Shown: piece after piece, positions 1 to 7,522 of the stretch
Layout: every line of letters starts with the position of its first letter
Position numbering within the stretch: the first letter of the stretch is position 1
Assembly (NCBI GenBank): GCA_035391225.1
Contig: DAOPKN010000053.1
Coordinates: forward strand, 1 to 13,105
Direction of reading: 5' to 3'
From: DAOPKN01 sp035391225
GTDB taxonomy: Bacteria; Thermotogota; Thermotogae; MWEM01
Length of the DNA: 13,105 nt
Made by a program: the position numbers and the translations under genes
The notes under the pieces: model-generated
Told to the model about the DNA's origin: nothing
The model's database searches: none
Seen by the model: only the letters and a program-made list of their open reading frames with translations

Positions 1-1531
1 TCTTGCCCACTTTCAGGTGCCATTGCCCCAACGCGGCAACCTGGGGCAGGTGGGTGACCACGAAAACCTGCAACCCGGATTCGCTCATTTGGCGGATCTT
101 CTGGCCAATCAGGTCCCCCAGCCGCGGTCCCACCCCGGAATCGATTTCGTCGAACACGATGGTGCGCACGGGAAGCTGGTCGCGTAGCGAGAGCTCCAGC
201 GCCAGGAACAGCCGGGAGAGTTCCCCGCCCGAAGCGATACGCGCCATGGAAAGCTGGGGCATACCCGGGTTGGTGGAAGCGGTGAATTCCAACAGCTGGT
301 GGCCGTGTGGCGTGAAGTCGGGTTCCCGGATCACCTGGTGGCCCAGGCTCACCGAACCCATTTTCAGGTCTTTCAATTGTTGCTCCACGCGTTTCTCCAC
401 GATCGTGGCGGCCTGGTCACGGAACTGCGCGATCTGCTCGTCCAAGCGTCCCAGCTCTTGCTGCAAGCGTTCCATGTCGCTGTCCAGCGTCTGCACCCGC
501 TGAAGCTTCCCTTGCAGCGTGTCCCGTTGCTGGCGGAAGGAAACGAGGTTTCGCAGCACGTCGTCGAGCGTGGGACCGTACTTGCGCTTGAGTGTCTCCA
601 AGAGGTTGATGCGCGCTTCGAGTTCCCGCAGGCGTTCCTCGTCGTATTCCAAGTGGTCCAGGTAATCGAAGAGGGAGCGGGAAACGTCAGAAAGCGCTTC
701 CAGCGCCCCTTCCACCAACGTGCACCAATCCCCCGCGTTCGCGTCGATCTGGCGCACCTGTTCCAGGCGGGCCAGCACATCCGACACTGCCTGCACAACG
801 GGAGGGTATTCCACGTTGTCTTCGAGCAGCGAGAGCACCTGTCCCAAGTTGTTCTTCAGCGTTTCGAAGTTGGACAGCACCGAGAGTTCCGATAGAAGCG
901 CGGTGTCTTCGTTGGGTTGCAACCGGGCGGATTCGATTTCTTGCACTTGGAAATCCAAGAAGTCCAGTGTGCGCAACACCTCGGAGGTGTTCCCGGGCAA
1001 TTCTTGTTGCAGCTGCTTCAGCTCCAGGTACTCCGCGTGCAAGCGCCGATACTCCGCGAAGGTTTGCTGCGGGGAACCGGGAAGCTCTTGGGCCACCAAG
1101 TCGATCAACCGGGTTTGGTAGGCGGGGTTGCGTAGTTGCTGGAAAGCGTTCTGCGAGTGTACCTCCACCACGCCGCGCAACCATTCGGAAAGCGCGGACC
1201 CGGAGATCACCAGTCCGTTGAGCCGCGCGGTGAAGCGTTCTGCGGTGCCGCTGAGGCGGATCACCGTGGGATCGTCCGCTGGGAACCCCATTTGCAGCAG
1301 TTTGCGTTGCATCTCGGCATCGGGTTTCCACAGGCTCTCGATCCAGAACCCTTCCTCGAAGGGGCCGATCATCTCGCGGGCCTTGAAATCCCCGGAGAAC
1401 GAACGCAACAACCGCACGAACATGGATTTGCCCGCACCCGTTTCGCCGGTGATCACGTTGAAGCCTTCCTGGAAAGTGACGTGCACTTCGCGGAACAGCA
1501 GGAAGTTCCTGGCGTGGACTTCCAGCAGCAT
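1..1531 (-). CDS. recN: DNA repair protein RecN (C-terminus off the left edge)
   Basis: RecN is an SMC-like ATPase that gathers and bridges DNA ends during recombinational repair of double-strand breaks. About 510 codons are present and the reading frame runs off the left edge, so only the last few dozen residues of a usual 550-570 are missing. Seen directly: Walker A GETGAGKS at residues 29-36, a long heptad-like Gln/Glu/Leu-rich coiled-coil middle, the ABC signature SGGELS at about 434-439, and Walker B FDEIDSG at about 460-466 followed by a VTHLPQVA H-loop. The ATG at 1531 fits the N-terminus MLLEVHARNF, has a GAGGGG ribosome site just upstream, and lies one base after the NAD kinase stop. 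It is therefore the third gene of a yggT-nadK-recN operon and is probably translated by reinitiation. Adjacency of nadK and recN is common in bacteria. The identification is secure. Confidence 0.96.
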   Translation of the reverse strand, partial: MLLEVHARNFLLFREVHVTFQEGFNVITGETGAGKSMFVRLLRSFSGDFKAREMIGPFEEGFWIESLWKPDAEMQRKLLQMGFPADDPTVIRLSGTAERFTARLNGLVISGSALSEWLRGVVEVHSQNAFQQLRNPAYQTRLIDLVAQELPGSPQQTFAEYRRLHAEYLELKQLQQELPGNTSEVLRTLDFLDFQVQEIESARLQPNEDTALLSELSVLSNFETLKNNLGQVLSLLEDNVEYPPVVQAVSDVLARLEQVRQIDANAGDWCTLVEGALEALSDVSRSLFDYLDHLEYDEERLRELEARINLLETLKRKYGPTLDDVLRNLVSFRQQRDTLQGKLQRVQTLDSDMERLQQELGRLDEQIAQFRDQAATIVEKRVEQQLKDLKMGSVSLGHQVIREPDFTPHGHQLLEFTASTNPGMPQLSMARIASGGELSRLFLALELSLRDQLPVRTIVFDEIDSGVGPRLGDLIGQKIRQMSESGLQVFVVTHLPQVAALGQWHLKVGK

Positions 1532-1532
1532 C

Positions 1533-2345
1533 CTATCCCCTCTTCCCCAAGAATAGTTTTTGCACGAGTATTTGCGGGTGCGTATCCTCTTGCGGGCAAG
1601 CCAGCTGGAAGGTTTGCTGGGCACCCGTCAGGCTCAGTTGGCGCACCTCGTCGAAGGCCAAACCGTCCACGGCAAGGTGCATGGGCCGCGGCCCGTTCAC
1701 CAGGATCGTCACGTGGCTGGCAGCGTCCAGGACCAAGGGGCGCATCGCGATGGTGTGGGGCGCTAAGAAGGTCACCTGCAGCACTTTGGCCTGGGGGAAA
1801 ATCACGGCCCCTCCTGCGGATAGGGCGTAGGCGGTGGAACCCGTGGGCGTGGAAATGAGCACCCCGTCTGCCTGTACCGGTTCGAGGTACCCCCCATCCA
1901 CCTGCAGCACGAACTCGAGCGTGTTCAGCCCAATGGGGCGATGGAGCACCACGTCGTTGAGCGCGTACTCCGGAACGCCTTGGGCGGGGTCGATGATGCG
2001 CAGCAGCTGCCGTGGCGACAGGCAAAACCCATGAAGGCAGCAATCGGGGTCTTCGAGCACTTTCGCGAGCTCGAAACGTGTCAGGAAACCAAACTTGCCG
2101 AAATGGATCCCCGCCACCGGAACATTCCAGCGCAACGCCATGGGAAGAGAGCGCAGCACGCTGCCATCCCCACCCAGCACCAGCAACAGGTCGGGCGGCG
2201 GGTCGCCGTTCATGTCGTGCGATTCGGTGGAGGTCACGAAGGAGACCTCGGTTCCTCGCCCTTCCAACACTTGCTTCAGACGTTCCACCGATTCGAAAAC
2301 CTTTTTCTTGTGCGGATTGAAGAAGATACCCACTCTTTGGATCAT
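1533..2345 (-). CDS. nadK: NAD kinase (ATP-NAD kinase, PpnK family)
   Basis: This enzyme phosphorylates NAD to NADP in the cytoplasm. The 270-residue length is normal for the bacterial family. Seen directly: the nucleotide-binding GGDG motif at residues 58-61, the ALND motif at 128-131, and the conserved STPTGSTAYALSAGG segment at about 166-180. The N-terminus MIQRVGIFFNP matches the usual beta strand and asparagine-proline start. The frame stays open much further upstream, but that stretch lies inside yggT on the same strand. The ATG at 2345 overlaps the yggT stop as ATGA and gives the family's normal N-terminus, so I chose it. No good Shine-Dalgarno sequence precedes it, so coupling to yggT translation is likely. 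Its stop (TAG) lies one base before the recN start. Confidence 0.96.
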   Translation of the reverse strand: MIQRVGIFFNPHKKKVFESVERLKQVLEGRGTEVSFVTSTESHDMNGDPPPDLLLVLGGDGSVLRSLPMALRWNVPVAGIHFGKFGFLTRFELAKVLEDPDCCLHGFCLSPRQLLRIIDPAQGVPEYALNDVVLHRPIGLNTLEFVLQVDGGYLEPVQADGVLISTPTGSTAYALSAGGAVIFPQAKVLQVTFLAPHTIAMRPLVLDAASHVTILVNGPRPMHLAVDGLAFDEVRQLSLTGAQQTFQLACPQEDTHPQILVQKLFLGKRG

Positions 2346-2644
2346 GGGAGTTTCAACACCAACCCGAATTCGTACAACGATTGGATTGCAAAAGATTGCA
2401 CGAACACCAACAACAGGATGGCCACGAAGGGAGAGAGGTCCACTCCGCCAACGGGGCGAATGACTTTTCGAATGGGATTGAGCACCAGGTTCGACAAAGC
2501 GCTGATAAATTGCCGCAGCGGGGAGTAGGTTGCGGGCATCACGAAACTCAGTATCGAATCGAGGATGATGACGAAGATATAGGCATATACGAGGGTTCGC
2601 AGCACTTGTGCGATCGCGATGATGAAATTTGCCAGAACAAACAA
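2342..2644 (-). CDS. YggT family integral membrane protein
   Basis: A small hydrophobic protein of about 100 residues with the YggT layout: one N-terminal membrane segment (about residues 3-33), a short loop with the family-like SPLRQFI..SNLVLNPIRKVIRPVGGVDLSP stretch (conserved Pro-Ile-Arg and Gly-Gly-Asp-Ser-Pro-like positions), and a second membrane segment (about 72-97). A GTG at 2653 would add three residues, but the strong GGAGGTG site (2651-2657) overlaps it. TTG at 2644 lies eight bases behind GGAGG and gives the typical N-terminus MFVLANFIIAIAQVL, so I chose TTG. YggT proteins are often found near cell-division or SepF-like genes, and their exact role is unsettled. This is the first gene of a leftward operon, overlapping nadK by four bases. 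Confidence 0.9.
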   Translation of the reverse strand: MFVLANFIIAIAQVLRTLVYAYIFVIILDSILSFVMPATYSPLRQFISALSNLVLNPIRKVIRPVGGVDLSPFVAILLLVFVQSFAIQSLYEFGLVLKLP

Positions 2645-2650
2645 CGGCTT

Positions 2651-2657
2651 CACCTCC
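2651..2657 (-). promoter_or_regulatory. Ribosome binding site deciding the yggT start
   Basis: On the minus strand GGAGGTG lies eight bases before the TTG at 2644. It overlaps the alternative GTG at 2651-2653, which therefore cannot be the initiator served by this site. This is why the gene is called from TTG. Confidence 0.75.
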
Positions 2658-2668
2658 AGTCAACCGGT

Positions 2669-2697
2669 ATTATACACCAAACGGGGGTATGCTATAA
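2669..2697 (-). promoter_or_regulatory. Promoter for the yggT-nadK-recN operon
   Basis: On the minus strand a perfect TATAAT lies at 2669-2674, directly preceded by TG (TGTATAAT). The -35 candidate 17 bases upstream (TTATAG, 2692-2697) is weak. The start would fall near 2662, leaving a leader of under 20 bases before the first codon, just enough for the ribosome site. The element interlocks with the promoter of the divergent operon. Confidence 0.6.
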
Positions 2698-2698
2698 T
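2671..2698 (+). promoter_or_regulatory. Extended -10 promoter for the radical SAM-tldD-tldE-coaE operon
   Basis: TGCTATAAT at 2690-2698 is a perfect extended -10 element. The best -35 candidate is TATACA at 2671-2676 with a 16-base spacer (4 of 6 matches). It overlaps the -10 of the leftward yggT promoter. The start would fall near 2705, about 37 bases before the GTG start of the first gene. Confidence 0.7.
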
Positions 2699-2741
2699 CA
2701 AGTGAACCACGTACCCAAGAAGCGACCTGTGAGGAAAAAGC

Positions 2742-4085
2742 GTGAAAATTCTCCTTGTGAACCCCTGGATCACCGATGTTGCGGCCTACGATTTCTGGCT
2801 CAAGCCCGTTGGCCTTCTGGTACTGGCGGACAAGCTGCGGGGTGCGGGGCACGAGGTATGCCTCCTGGATTGCCTCGACCGACTGGACCCCGGCTTTTTG
2901 GCCTTTTCCGGCAAAACCCCTGGTGTGAAACCGGATGGAACCGGACGTTTCTTCCACGAGCCCTTGCCCCCTCCACCAGCACTGGCGGGAATCCCCCGGC
3001 GCTTCAAGCGGTACGGCTTTTCCCGTTCCTGGGTGCGCCGCTGGCTGGAACAGCTGCCGCAAACCTTTGGCCGACCCGATCGCATTCTCGTGACTTCCAT
3101 GATGACCTACTGGTACCCGGGAGTGTGGGAGATGGTAGGGGAGTTGAAGGGCTTTTTTCCCGGCGTGCCCGTGTTGCTGGGAGGGGTTTACGCTTCCTTG
3201 TTGCCCGAGCACGCGGCTCTCTCCGGGGCCTCCGACGTATGTAGCTGCGCGGATCTTGGCGGGGTGCGCGCGTTTTTGGAGCGCTGGGGCATCACGTTGT
3301 CACCCGGAGAAGCCCTCGTCCCGGATTACACGGTTTACACCCACGCGGGCAGCCACCTGGTGTACGTTTCCTCGGTGGGGTGCGTGAACCGGTGCACCTA
3401 TTGTGCCACCCCGCTGTTGCAACCGTTCACGCAAAACGACCCGGGTTTCCTGTTGGAGCGCATGGTGCAGGATGTTTCGCGCATGGGAATCCGGAACGTA
3501 GCCTTTTTCGATGACGCGCTGCTGGTGCACCACGAGGAGCATTTCGATGTTGTGCTCAAGGGGATTATCGCTGCCGGTTTGCCCCAGCGCGGGGTGCGTT
3601 TCCATCTCCCCAATGGCATCCATGCCCGGCATCTCACATTTTCTACCGCCCAGCTTCTGTTCCGCGCCAACGTGCAAACCATCAAGATTGGGCTGGAAAC
3701 CATCGACCCACATCGCCAGCGCACCTCCGGGGGAAAGGTGGCCACCGAGGAATTCGTGCGGGCGGTGGGCTACTTGCAACAAGCGGGGTTTTCCGGCCAG
3801 CAGGTGGCCGCGTACCTCATCGCCAACTTGCCCGGGCAAACCGAGCAGGAGCTCCTCTTGGCCAAGGAACTGTGCGAGCGCTTGGGTATCCGGGCGCAGG
3901 TCAACGAGTACACACCCATCCCGCGTACCCACGATTTCCAGCAGCTGGTGGAAAAGGGATTGCTCCCCGCCCAGCTCGATCCCCTTCTGCTGAACAACTC
4001 GCTGTTGCCCTACTGGTGGAAAGCCGGAATGGACGCAGAGACCATCGACCGCATCAAAAACGTTTTCCGAACCAAATCAAGATAA
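2742..4085 (+). CDS. Radical SAM protein with an N-terminal cobalamin-binding-like domain
   Basis: A 447-residue protein with the layout of B12-binding-type radical SAM enzymes. Residues 1-200 resemble the Rossmann-like N-domain, starting MKILLVNPW and holding the KPVGLLVLADKLR and PGVPVLLGGVYASL segments. I see no DxHxxG motif, so cobalamin may not be bound in the base-off/histidine-on form. The radical SAM core has the iron-sulfur cluster motif CxxxCxxC at C214, C218 and C221, followed by an IKIGLETI strand typical of the SAM-binding half of the barrel. The GTG at 2742 follows GAGGAAAAAGC and gives a natural N-terminus. The substrate cannot be told from sequence. It is the first gene of the rightward operon, 19 bases before tldD. 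Relatives act in methylation, ring formation and other anaerobic radical reactions. Its link to TldD/TldE suggests, without proving, a peptide or protein substrate. Confidence 0.85.
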   Translation: MKILLVNPWITDVAAYDFWLKPVGLLVLADKLRGAGHEVCLLDCLDRLDPGFLAFSGKTPGVKPDGTGRFFHEPLPPPPALAGIPRRFKRYGFSRSWVRRWLEQLPQTFGRPDRILVTSMMTYWYPGVWEMVGELKGFFPGVPVLLGGVYASLLPEHAALSGASDVCSCADLGGVRAFLERWGITLSPGEALVPDYTVYTHAGSHLVYVSSVGCVNRCTYCATPLLQPFTQNDPGFLLERMVQDVSRMGIRNVAFFDDALLVHHEEHFDVVLKGIIAAGLPQRGVRFHLPNGIHARHLTFSTAQLLFRANVQTIKIGLETIDPHRQRTSGGKVATEEFVRAVGYLQQAGFSGQQVAAYLIANLPGQTEQELLLAKELCERLGIRAQVNEYTPIPRTHDFQQLVEKGLLPAQLDPLLLNNSLLPYWWKAGMDAETIDRIKNVFRTKSR

Positions 4086-4104
4086 ATTTCACGGAGGTGA
4101 ACTG

Positions 4105-5493
4105 ATGTTAGAACGTTCCGTACTTGAACGGGTCATTGCCCAAGCGTTGGGTTACGGCGCGGATTTCGTGGAGCTTTTCCTGGAAGACCGTTTTTCCACC
4201 TCGATGAAGATGGTGAACGGTGTGCTGGAGAATTCCAGCTCCGGTCGGATCCGTGGCATTGGAATCCGCGGTTTTTTTGAAGACCGCGCCATTTACGCCT
4301 ACACCAACGACCTGGACGAAGAAAACCTGTTGCAGTCTGCTACCCGAGTGGGCGAAGCCCTCCGGGCTACCCCAACCCAGCCCGGGGAACTCACGCTGAC
4401 GCAGGACAGCCAGGGCAAACCCCACGCCTTTTTCCAAGTGTTTACCACGGTGAACAAGAAGGACAAGGTGGCGCTTCTTCGCCTCACGACCGAAGCGGCA
4501 CAAGGCTATTCTTCCGCGATCTCCCAGGTTGTTTCCACGTACATGGACCAGGACCAAAAGGTGTGGATCGCCAATTCCGAGGGGCTGTACACCGAAGACC
4601 GCAGGCTGCGTACCCGCCTAACGGTGAATGCCGTGGCAAGCGACGGGAGCCAGAAAGAAACGGGTTTCGAAAGCGATGGAGGTTCTGCTGGTTTCGAGTT
4701 CTACAACGGTGTGGATACCAAAGCCCTGGGGGAAGAAGCCGCGCGCATCGCCGTTCGGATGCTTCGTGCGGACTTTGCCCCGGCGGGTAGGATGCCCGTG
4801 GTGATTTCCAACGGGTTCGGGGGAGTGATCTTCCACGAGGCTTGTGGTCACCCGCTGGAAGCCACCTCGGTTGCGATCGGGGCCAGCGTGTATTCCAACA
4901 TGATTGGCAAAAGGGTGGCCAACGAGTGCGTGAGTGCCGTGGACGACGGTTCCATCCCCAATGCCTGGGGCTCGGGGCGCATCGACGACGAGGGCAACCT
5001 TACCCGGCGCAACCTGTTGATCGAAAAAGGAATCCTGAAAAGCTACCTGGTGGATCGCTTCAACGGCCGCAAAATGGGCGTGGAGGCAAACGGGTGCGGA
5101 CGTCGCCAAGACTACACCTACGCGCCCACCTCGCGCATGTCCAACACCGTCATTCTGCCGGGAGAGTACATCCCCGAGGAGATCATCGCTGCCACCGACC
5201 ACGGGCTGTACGCCAAGAAAATGGGCGGCGGCTCGGTGATGCCCACCACCGGTGAGTTCAACTTCTCCGTGCGCGAAGGCTACATGATCGAAAAGGGACG
5301 CGTGACCCGACCCGTTCGCGGAGCCACGCTAATCGGCAAGGGGCACGAGATTCTCCACAAGATCGACATGGTGGCCAATGACCTGGAACGCGCACGTGGC
5401 ATGTGTGGTTCGCTGTCTGGGTCCATTCCGGCCGACGTGGGGCAACCAACTCTTCGCGTGACCGATATCGTTGTGGGGGGGCGAAACCAATGA
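4105..5493 (+). CDS. tldD: TldD metalloprotease subunit
   Basis: TldD is the catalytic half of the TldD/TldE zinc protease, which degrades or trims unfolded and RiPP-type peptides in the cytoplasm (in E. coli it matures microcin B17 and degrades the CcdA antitoxin). The 462-residue length is normal. Seen directly: the zinc-binding HExxxH motif as HEACGH at residues 244-249, with the conserved NGFGGVIFHEACGHPLEA context, a downstream DDGSIPNAWGSGRIDDEG segment, and the C-terminal GGSVMPTTGEFNFSV block. The ATG at 4105 has a GGAGGTGA site eight or nine bases before it. It follows the radical SAM gene by 19 bases and overlaps tldE by four (ATGA), matching the obligate heterodimer arrangement. 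A run of seven G residues near its end (5475-5481) serves as the tldE ribosome site. Confidence 0.96.
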   Translation: MLERSVLERVIAQALGYGADFVELFLEDRFSTSMKMVNGVLENSSSGRIRGIGIRGFFEDRAIYAYTNDLDEENLLQSATRVGEALRATPTQPGELTLTQDSQGKPHAFFQVFTTVNKKDKVALLRLTTEAAQGYSSAISQVVSTYMDQDQKVWIANSEGLYTEDRRLRTRLTVNAVASDGSQKETGFESDGGSAGFEFYNGVDTKALGEEAARIAVRMLRADFAPAGRMPVVISNGFGGVIFHEACGHPLEATSVAIGASVYSNMIGKRVANECVSAVDDGSIPNAWGSGRIDDEGNLTRRNLLIEKGILKSYLVDRFNGRKMGVEANGCGRRQDYTYAPTSRMSNTVILPGEYIPEEIIAATDHGLYAKKMGGGSVMPTTGEFNFSVREGYMIEKGRVTRPVRGATLIGKGHEILHKIDMVANDLERARGMCGSLSGSIPADVGQPTLRVTDIVVGGRNQ

Positions 5494-6848
5494 ATTACCA
5501 CGAATTCCGAACGAAGGTGTTTGAACACGCAACCCAAGCCGGCCTGCAGCAATTCGAGCTGTTTGCCATGGATAGCGACGAGTTCGAGGTCATGGTGCAT
5601 GGTGGAAAAGTCAACCAGTACAAGGATGCGCAAAGCATGGGTGCAAGCCTCAAGGTCATCCGCGACGGAAAGACGGGGTTCAGCTACACCGAGGTGTTCG
5701 ATGCTTCCCAGGCAGAATTCCTGGTGAAAGACGCGCTGGAAAACCTTCAGGTCAACGAATCCACCGATATCGAGAGCCTCTACGAGGGCCCGGCGGAGTA
5801 CGAGAACGTTTCTCCGTACGCCAACGAGTTCCAGCAACTGGACGCGTCGGAGAAGATCGAGCAGGCGTTGCGCATGGAAAAAGCTGCGCTTGCCCAAGAC
5901 CCACGGATCCAGATGGTTCCCTTTTGCGTGTACACGCACTTTTCGTCGCGCACGTATATCGACGATTCCACCGGCCGCCAACTCTTCTTCCACTCCGGGG
6001 GCGGGTTGGGATACATCCAGGCCCTTGCCCAGAGCGGTGAGAAGAAGAAAGACGGTTTCCATTACTGGATGGGCAAGAACCCATCCGGACTCAACCCGGA
6101 GGAATTGGGGAAGGTGGCGGCCCAAAAAGCCATCCAGTCGCTGGAAGCGCACAGCGTGGGGTCTGGAAAGTACCGCGTGATCCTCCAAAACGAGGTCTTC
6201 GCATCCTTCCTCACCCTCTTTGTTTCCATGCTGTCCGCGGAAAGCGTGCAAAAGGGCTTCTCGCTTCTGCAAGGCAAGTTGGGGCAGCAAGTGCTTTCTC
6301 CCGTTCTCACCATCGACGATGATCCCTTCTTCCCGGGGTCCATGTTCAACTGCCCCTTCGATAGCCAGGCAGTACCCACACGGAAAAAGAGCATCGTGGA
6401 ACGGGGTACACTCAAAACCTTCTTGCACTCGCTGAAAACCGCGCAAAAAGACGGGGTTTCTCCCACGGGCAACGGTTTCCGTTCGGGGTACCGTGGAACG
6501 GAAAGCATCCACCCGGTGAACCTTGTGGTACGTGGTGGGGAATTTGACCCCGAAGGATTGCAGCAACAACTCGGTGATGGTCTTTTGATCACGGACACGC
6601 AGGGTATGCATTCCGGCGCCGACCCGGTGAGTGGCAAGTTCTCCGTGGGTGCCAGTGGCTTCCGGGTGAAGGACGGGAAAATCCTGCACCCCGTGGAGCA
6701 GATCACCATCGCCGGAAATCTCCTGGAATTGCTCTCTTCGGTGGAGCACGTCGGCACCGACGGCAAGTTCGGTTTCGTTTTCAGCTACGGGTTGCATGCT
6801 CCCTCGGTTCTCCTTCCCCAGCTTGACGTCGCCGGGGATGCCGATTGA
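5490..6848 (+). CDS. tldE: TldE/PmbA protease subunit
   Basis: TldE (PmbA) is the non-catalytic partner of TldD. The two form a heterodimer in which TldE helps build the substrate channel. The 452-residue protein shares the overall fold pattern with TldD: the N-terminal EFEVMVHGGKVNQYK stretch (equivalent to the FSTSMKMVNGV stretch of TldD) and a C-terminal half with IHPVNLVVRGGE and TDTQGMHSGADPVSGKFSVGASGFRVKDG. It lacks an HExxxH motif, as expected. The start is the ATG at 5490 overlapping the tldD stop, with a G-run about eight bases upstream. The frame is open further 5' but that part lies within tldD. The gene ends in TGA overlapping the TTG start of coaE. Family assignment is secure. 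Confidence 0.95.
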   Translation: MNYHEFRTKVFEHATQAGLQQFELFAMDSDEFEVMVHGGKVNQYKDAQSMGASLKVIRDGKTGFSYTEVFDASQAEFLVKDALENLQVNESTDIESLYEGPAEYENVSPYANEFQQLDASEKIEQALRMEKAALAQDPRIQMVPFCVYTHFSSRTYIDDSTGRQLFFHSGGGLGYIQALAQSGEKKKDGFHYWMGKNPSGLNPEELGKVAAQKAIQSLEAHSVGSGKYRVILQNEVFASFLTLFVSMLSAESVQKGFSLLQGKLGQQVLSPVLTIDDDPFFPGSMFNCPFDSQAVPTRKKSIVERGTLKTFLHSLKTAQKDGVSPTGNGFRSGYRGTESIHPVNLVVRGGEFDPEGLQQQLGDGLLITDTQGMHSGADPVSGKFSVGASGFRVKDGKILHPVEQITIAGNLLELLSSVEHVGTDGKFGFVFSYGLHAPSVLLPQLDVAGDAD

Positions 6849-7483
6849 AGAGTGTAGGGATTTGCGGGGGCATTGCCTCCGGAAAAACTACGCTCACGCG
6901 GGCGTTGGAAAGGCTGGGCTTCCCCGTGGTGTTCGTGGACCGCATCGGGCACCAAGCCTTGGAACAACCCACGCTGCGCACGCAACTGGAAGCAACGTTT
7001 GGGCCCACCATCATGGACAGCGCGGGGCAGGTTGACCGCCGCGCGCTGGGCAGGGTGGTTTTTGGTGCACCGGCGCAAATGGCCAAGTTGAACGCCATCG
7101 TCCATCCCTGGATGGTGGAACGCGTGCAACAACAACTCCATGCCCGGCAACAGCAGGGGTATGCTCACGTTGTGGTGGAAGCAGCGGTACTGTACACCAT
7201 GGGGTTGCACACGGTGGTGCAGGCGGTGGTGTACGTGTTTAGCCCGGTTGAGCGGCGCGTGGAGTGGCTGAAGGCCCGAAACCACATGCAAAGGGAACAG
7301 GCGCTGCAACGTATTGCCCAGGAAGACCATCCGCCCGCGGCGCATCCCCCTGACCTTGTCGTACGCAACGATGGTTCGCTCGGACAGCTGGTAAATGGCG
7401 CAAGCAAGGTTGCCGAATGGGTGTACGCGGGGTTTTCCCCCCGGGGCTGGACCCTTTGCACTTCCCAGTTGGACGGGTTGTGA
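6845..7483 (+). CDS. coaE: Dephospho-CoA kinase
   Basis: CoaE phosphorylates dephospho-CoA at the 3' ribose hydroxyl, the last step of coenzyme A synthesis. The 212-residue length is standard. Seen directly: the P-loop GGIASGKT at residues 8-15, the D-R-I-G-H segment after the second strand (CoaE proteins usually have DAD or similar there, so this is somewhat divergent), the VDRRALGRVVF block and the LNAIVHPWM segment typical of the CoA-binding/lid region, plus R..R..Q near 140-150. The start is TTG at 6845 overlapping the tldE stop (TTGA), with only a weak GGGGA upstream, so coupling to tldE is likely. The stop codon TGA doubles as the TGn of the next promoter. It is a housekeeping gene at the end of the operon with no terminator before the next unit. 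Confidence 0.93.
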   Translation: MKSVGICGGIASGKTTLTRALERLGFPVVFVDRIGHQALEQPTLRTQLEATFGPTIMDSAGQVDRRALGRVVFGAPAQMAKLNAIVHPWMVERVQQQLHARQQQGYAHVVVEAAVLYTMGLHTVVQAVVYVFSPVERRVEWLKARNHMQREQALQRIAQEDHPPAAHPPDLVVRNDGSLGQLVNGASKVAEWVYAGFSPRGWTLCTSQLDGL

Positions 7484-7489
7484 TATAAT
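7462..7489 (+). promoter_or_regulatory. Extended -10 promoter for the GGDEF-rubrerythrin unit
   Basis: TGATATAAT at 7481-7489 is a perfect extended -10 whose TGA is also the coaE stop codon. A -35 candidate TTCCCA at 7462-7467 (4 of 6 matches, 16-base spacer) lies inside coaE. The start near 7496 would leave a leader of about 27 bases holding the AGGAGGG ribosome site at 7508-7514. Confidence 0.7.
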
Positions 7490-7522
7490 GCGGCAAGCAA
7501 ACGCACCAGGAGGGCAGTGTAG

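Noticed and set aside
5280..6797. Open frame of about 505 codons on the minus strand opposite tldE.
   Set aside because: It mirrors the codon structure of the GC-rich tldE gene, has no ribosome site or recognisable domain, and overlaps a secure gene.
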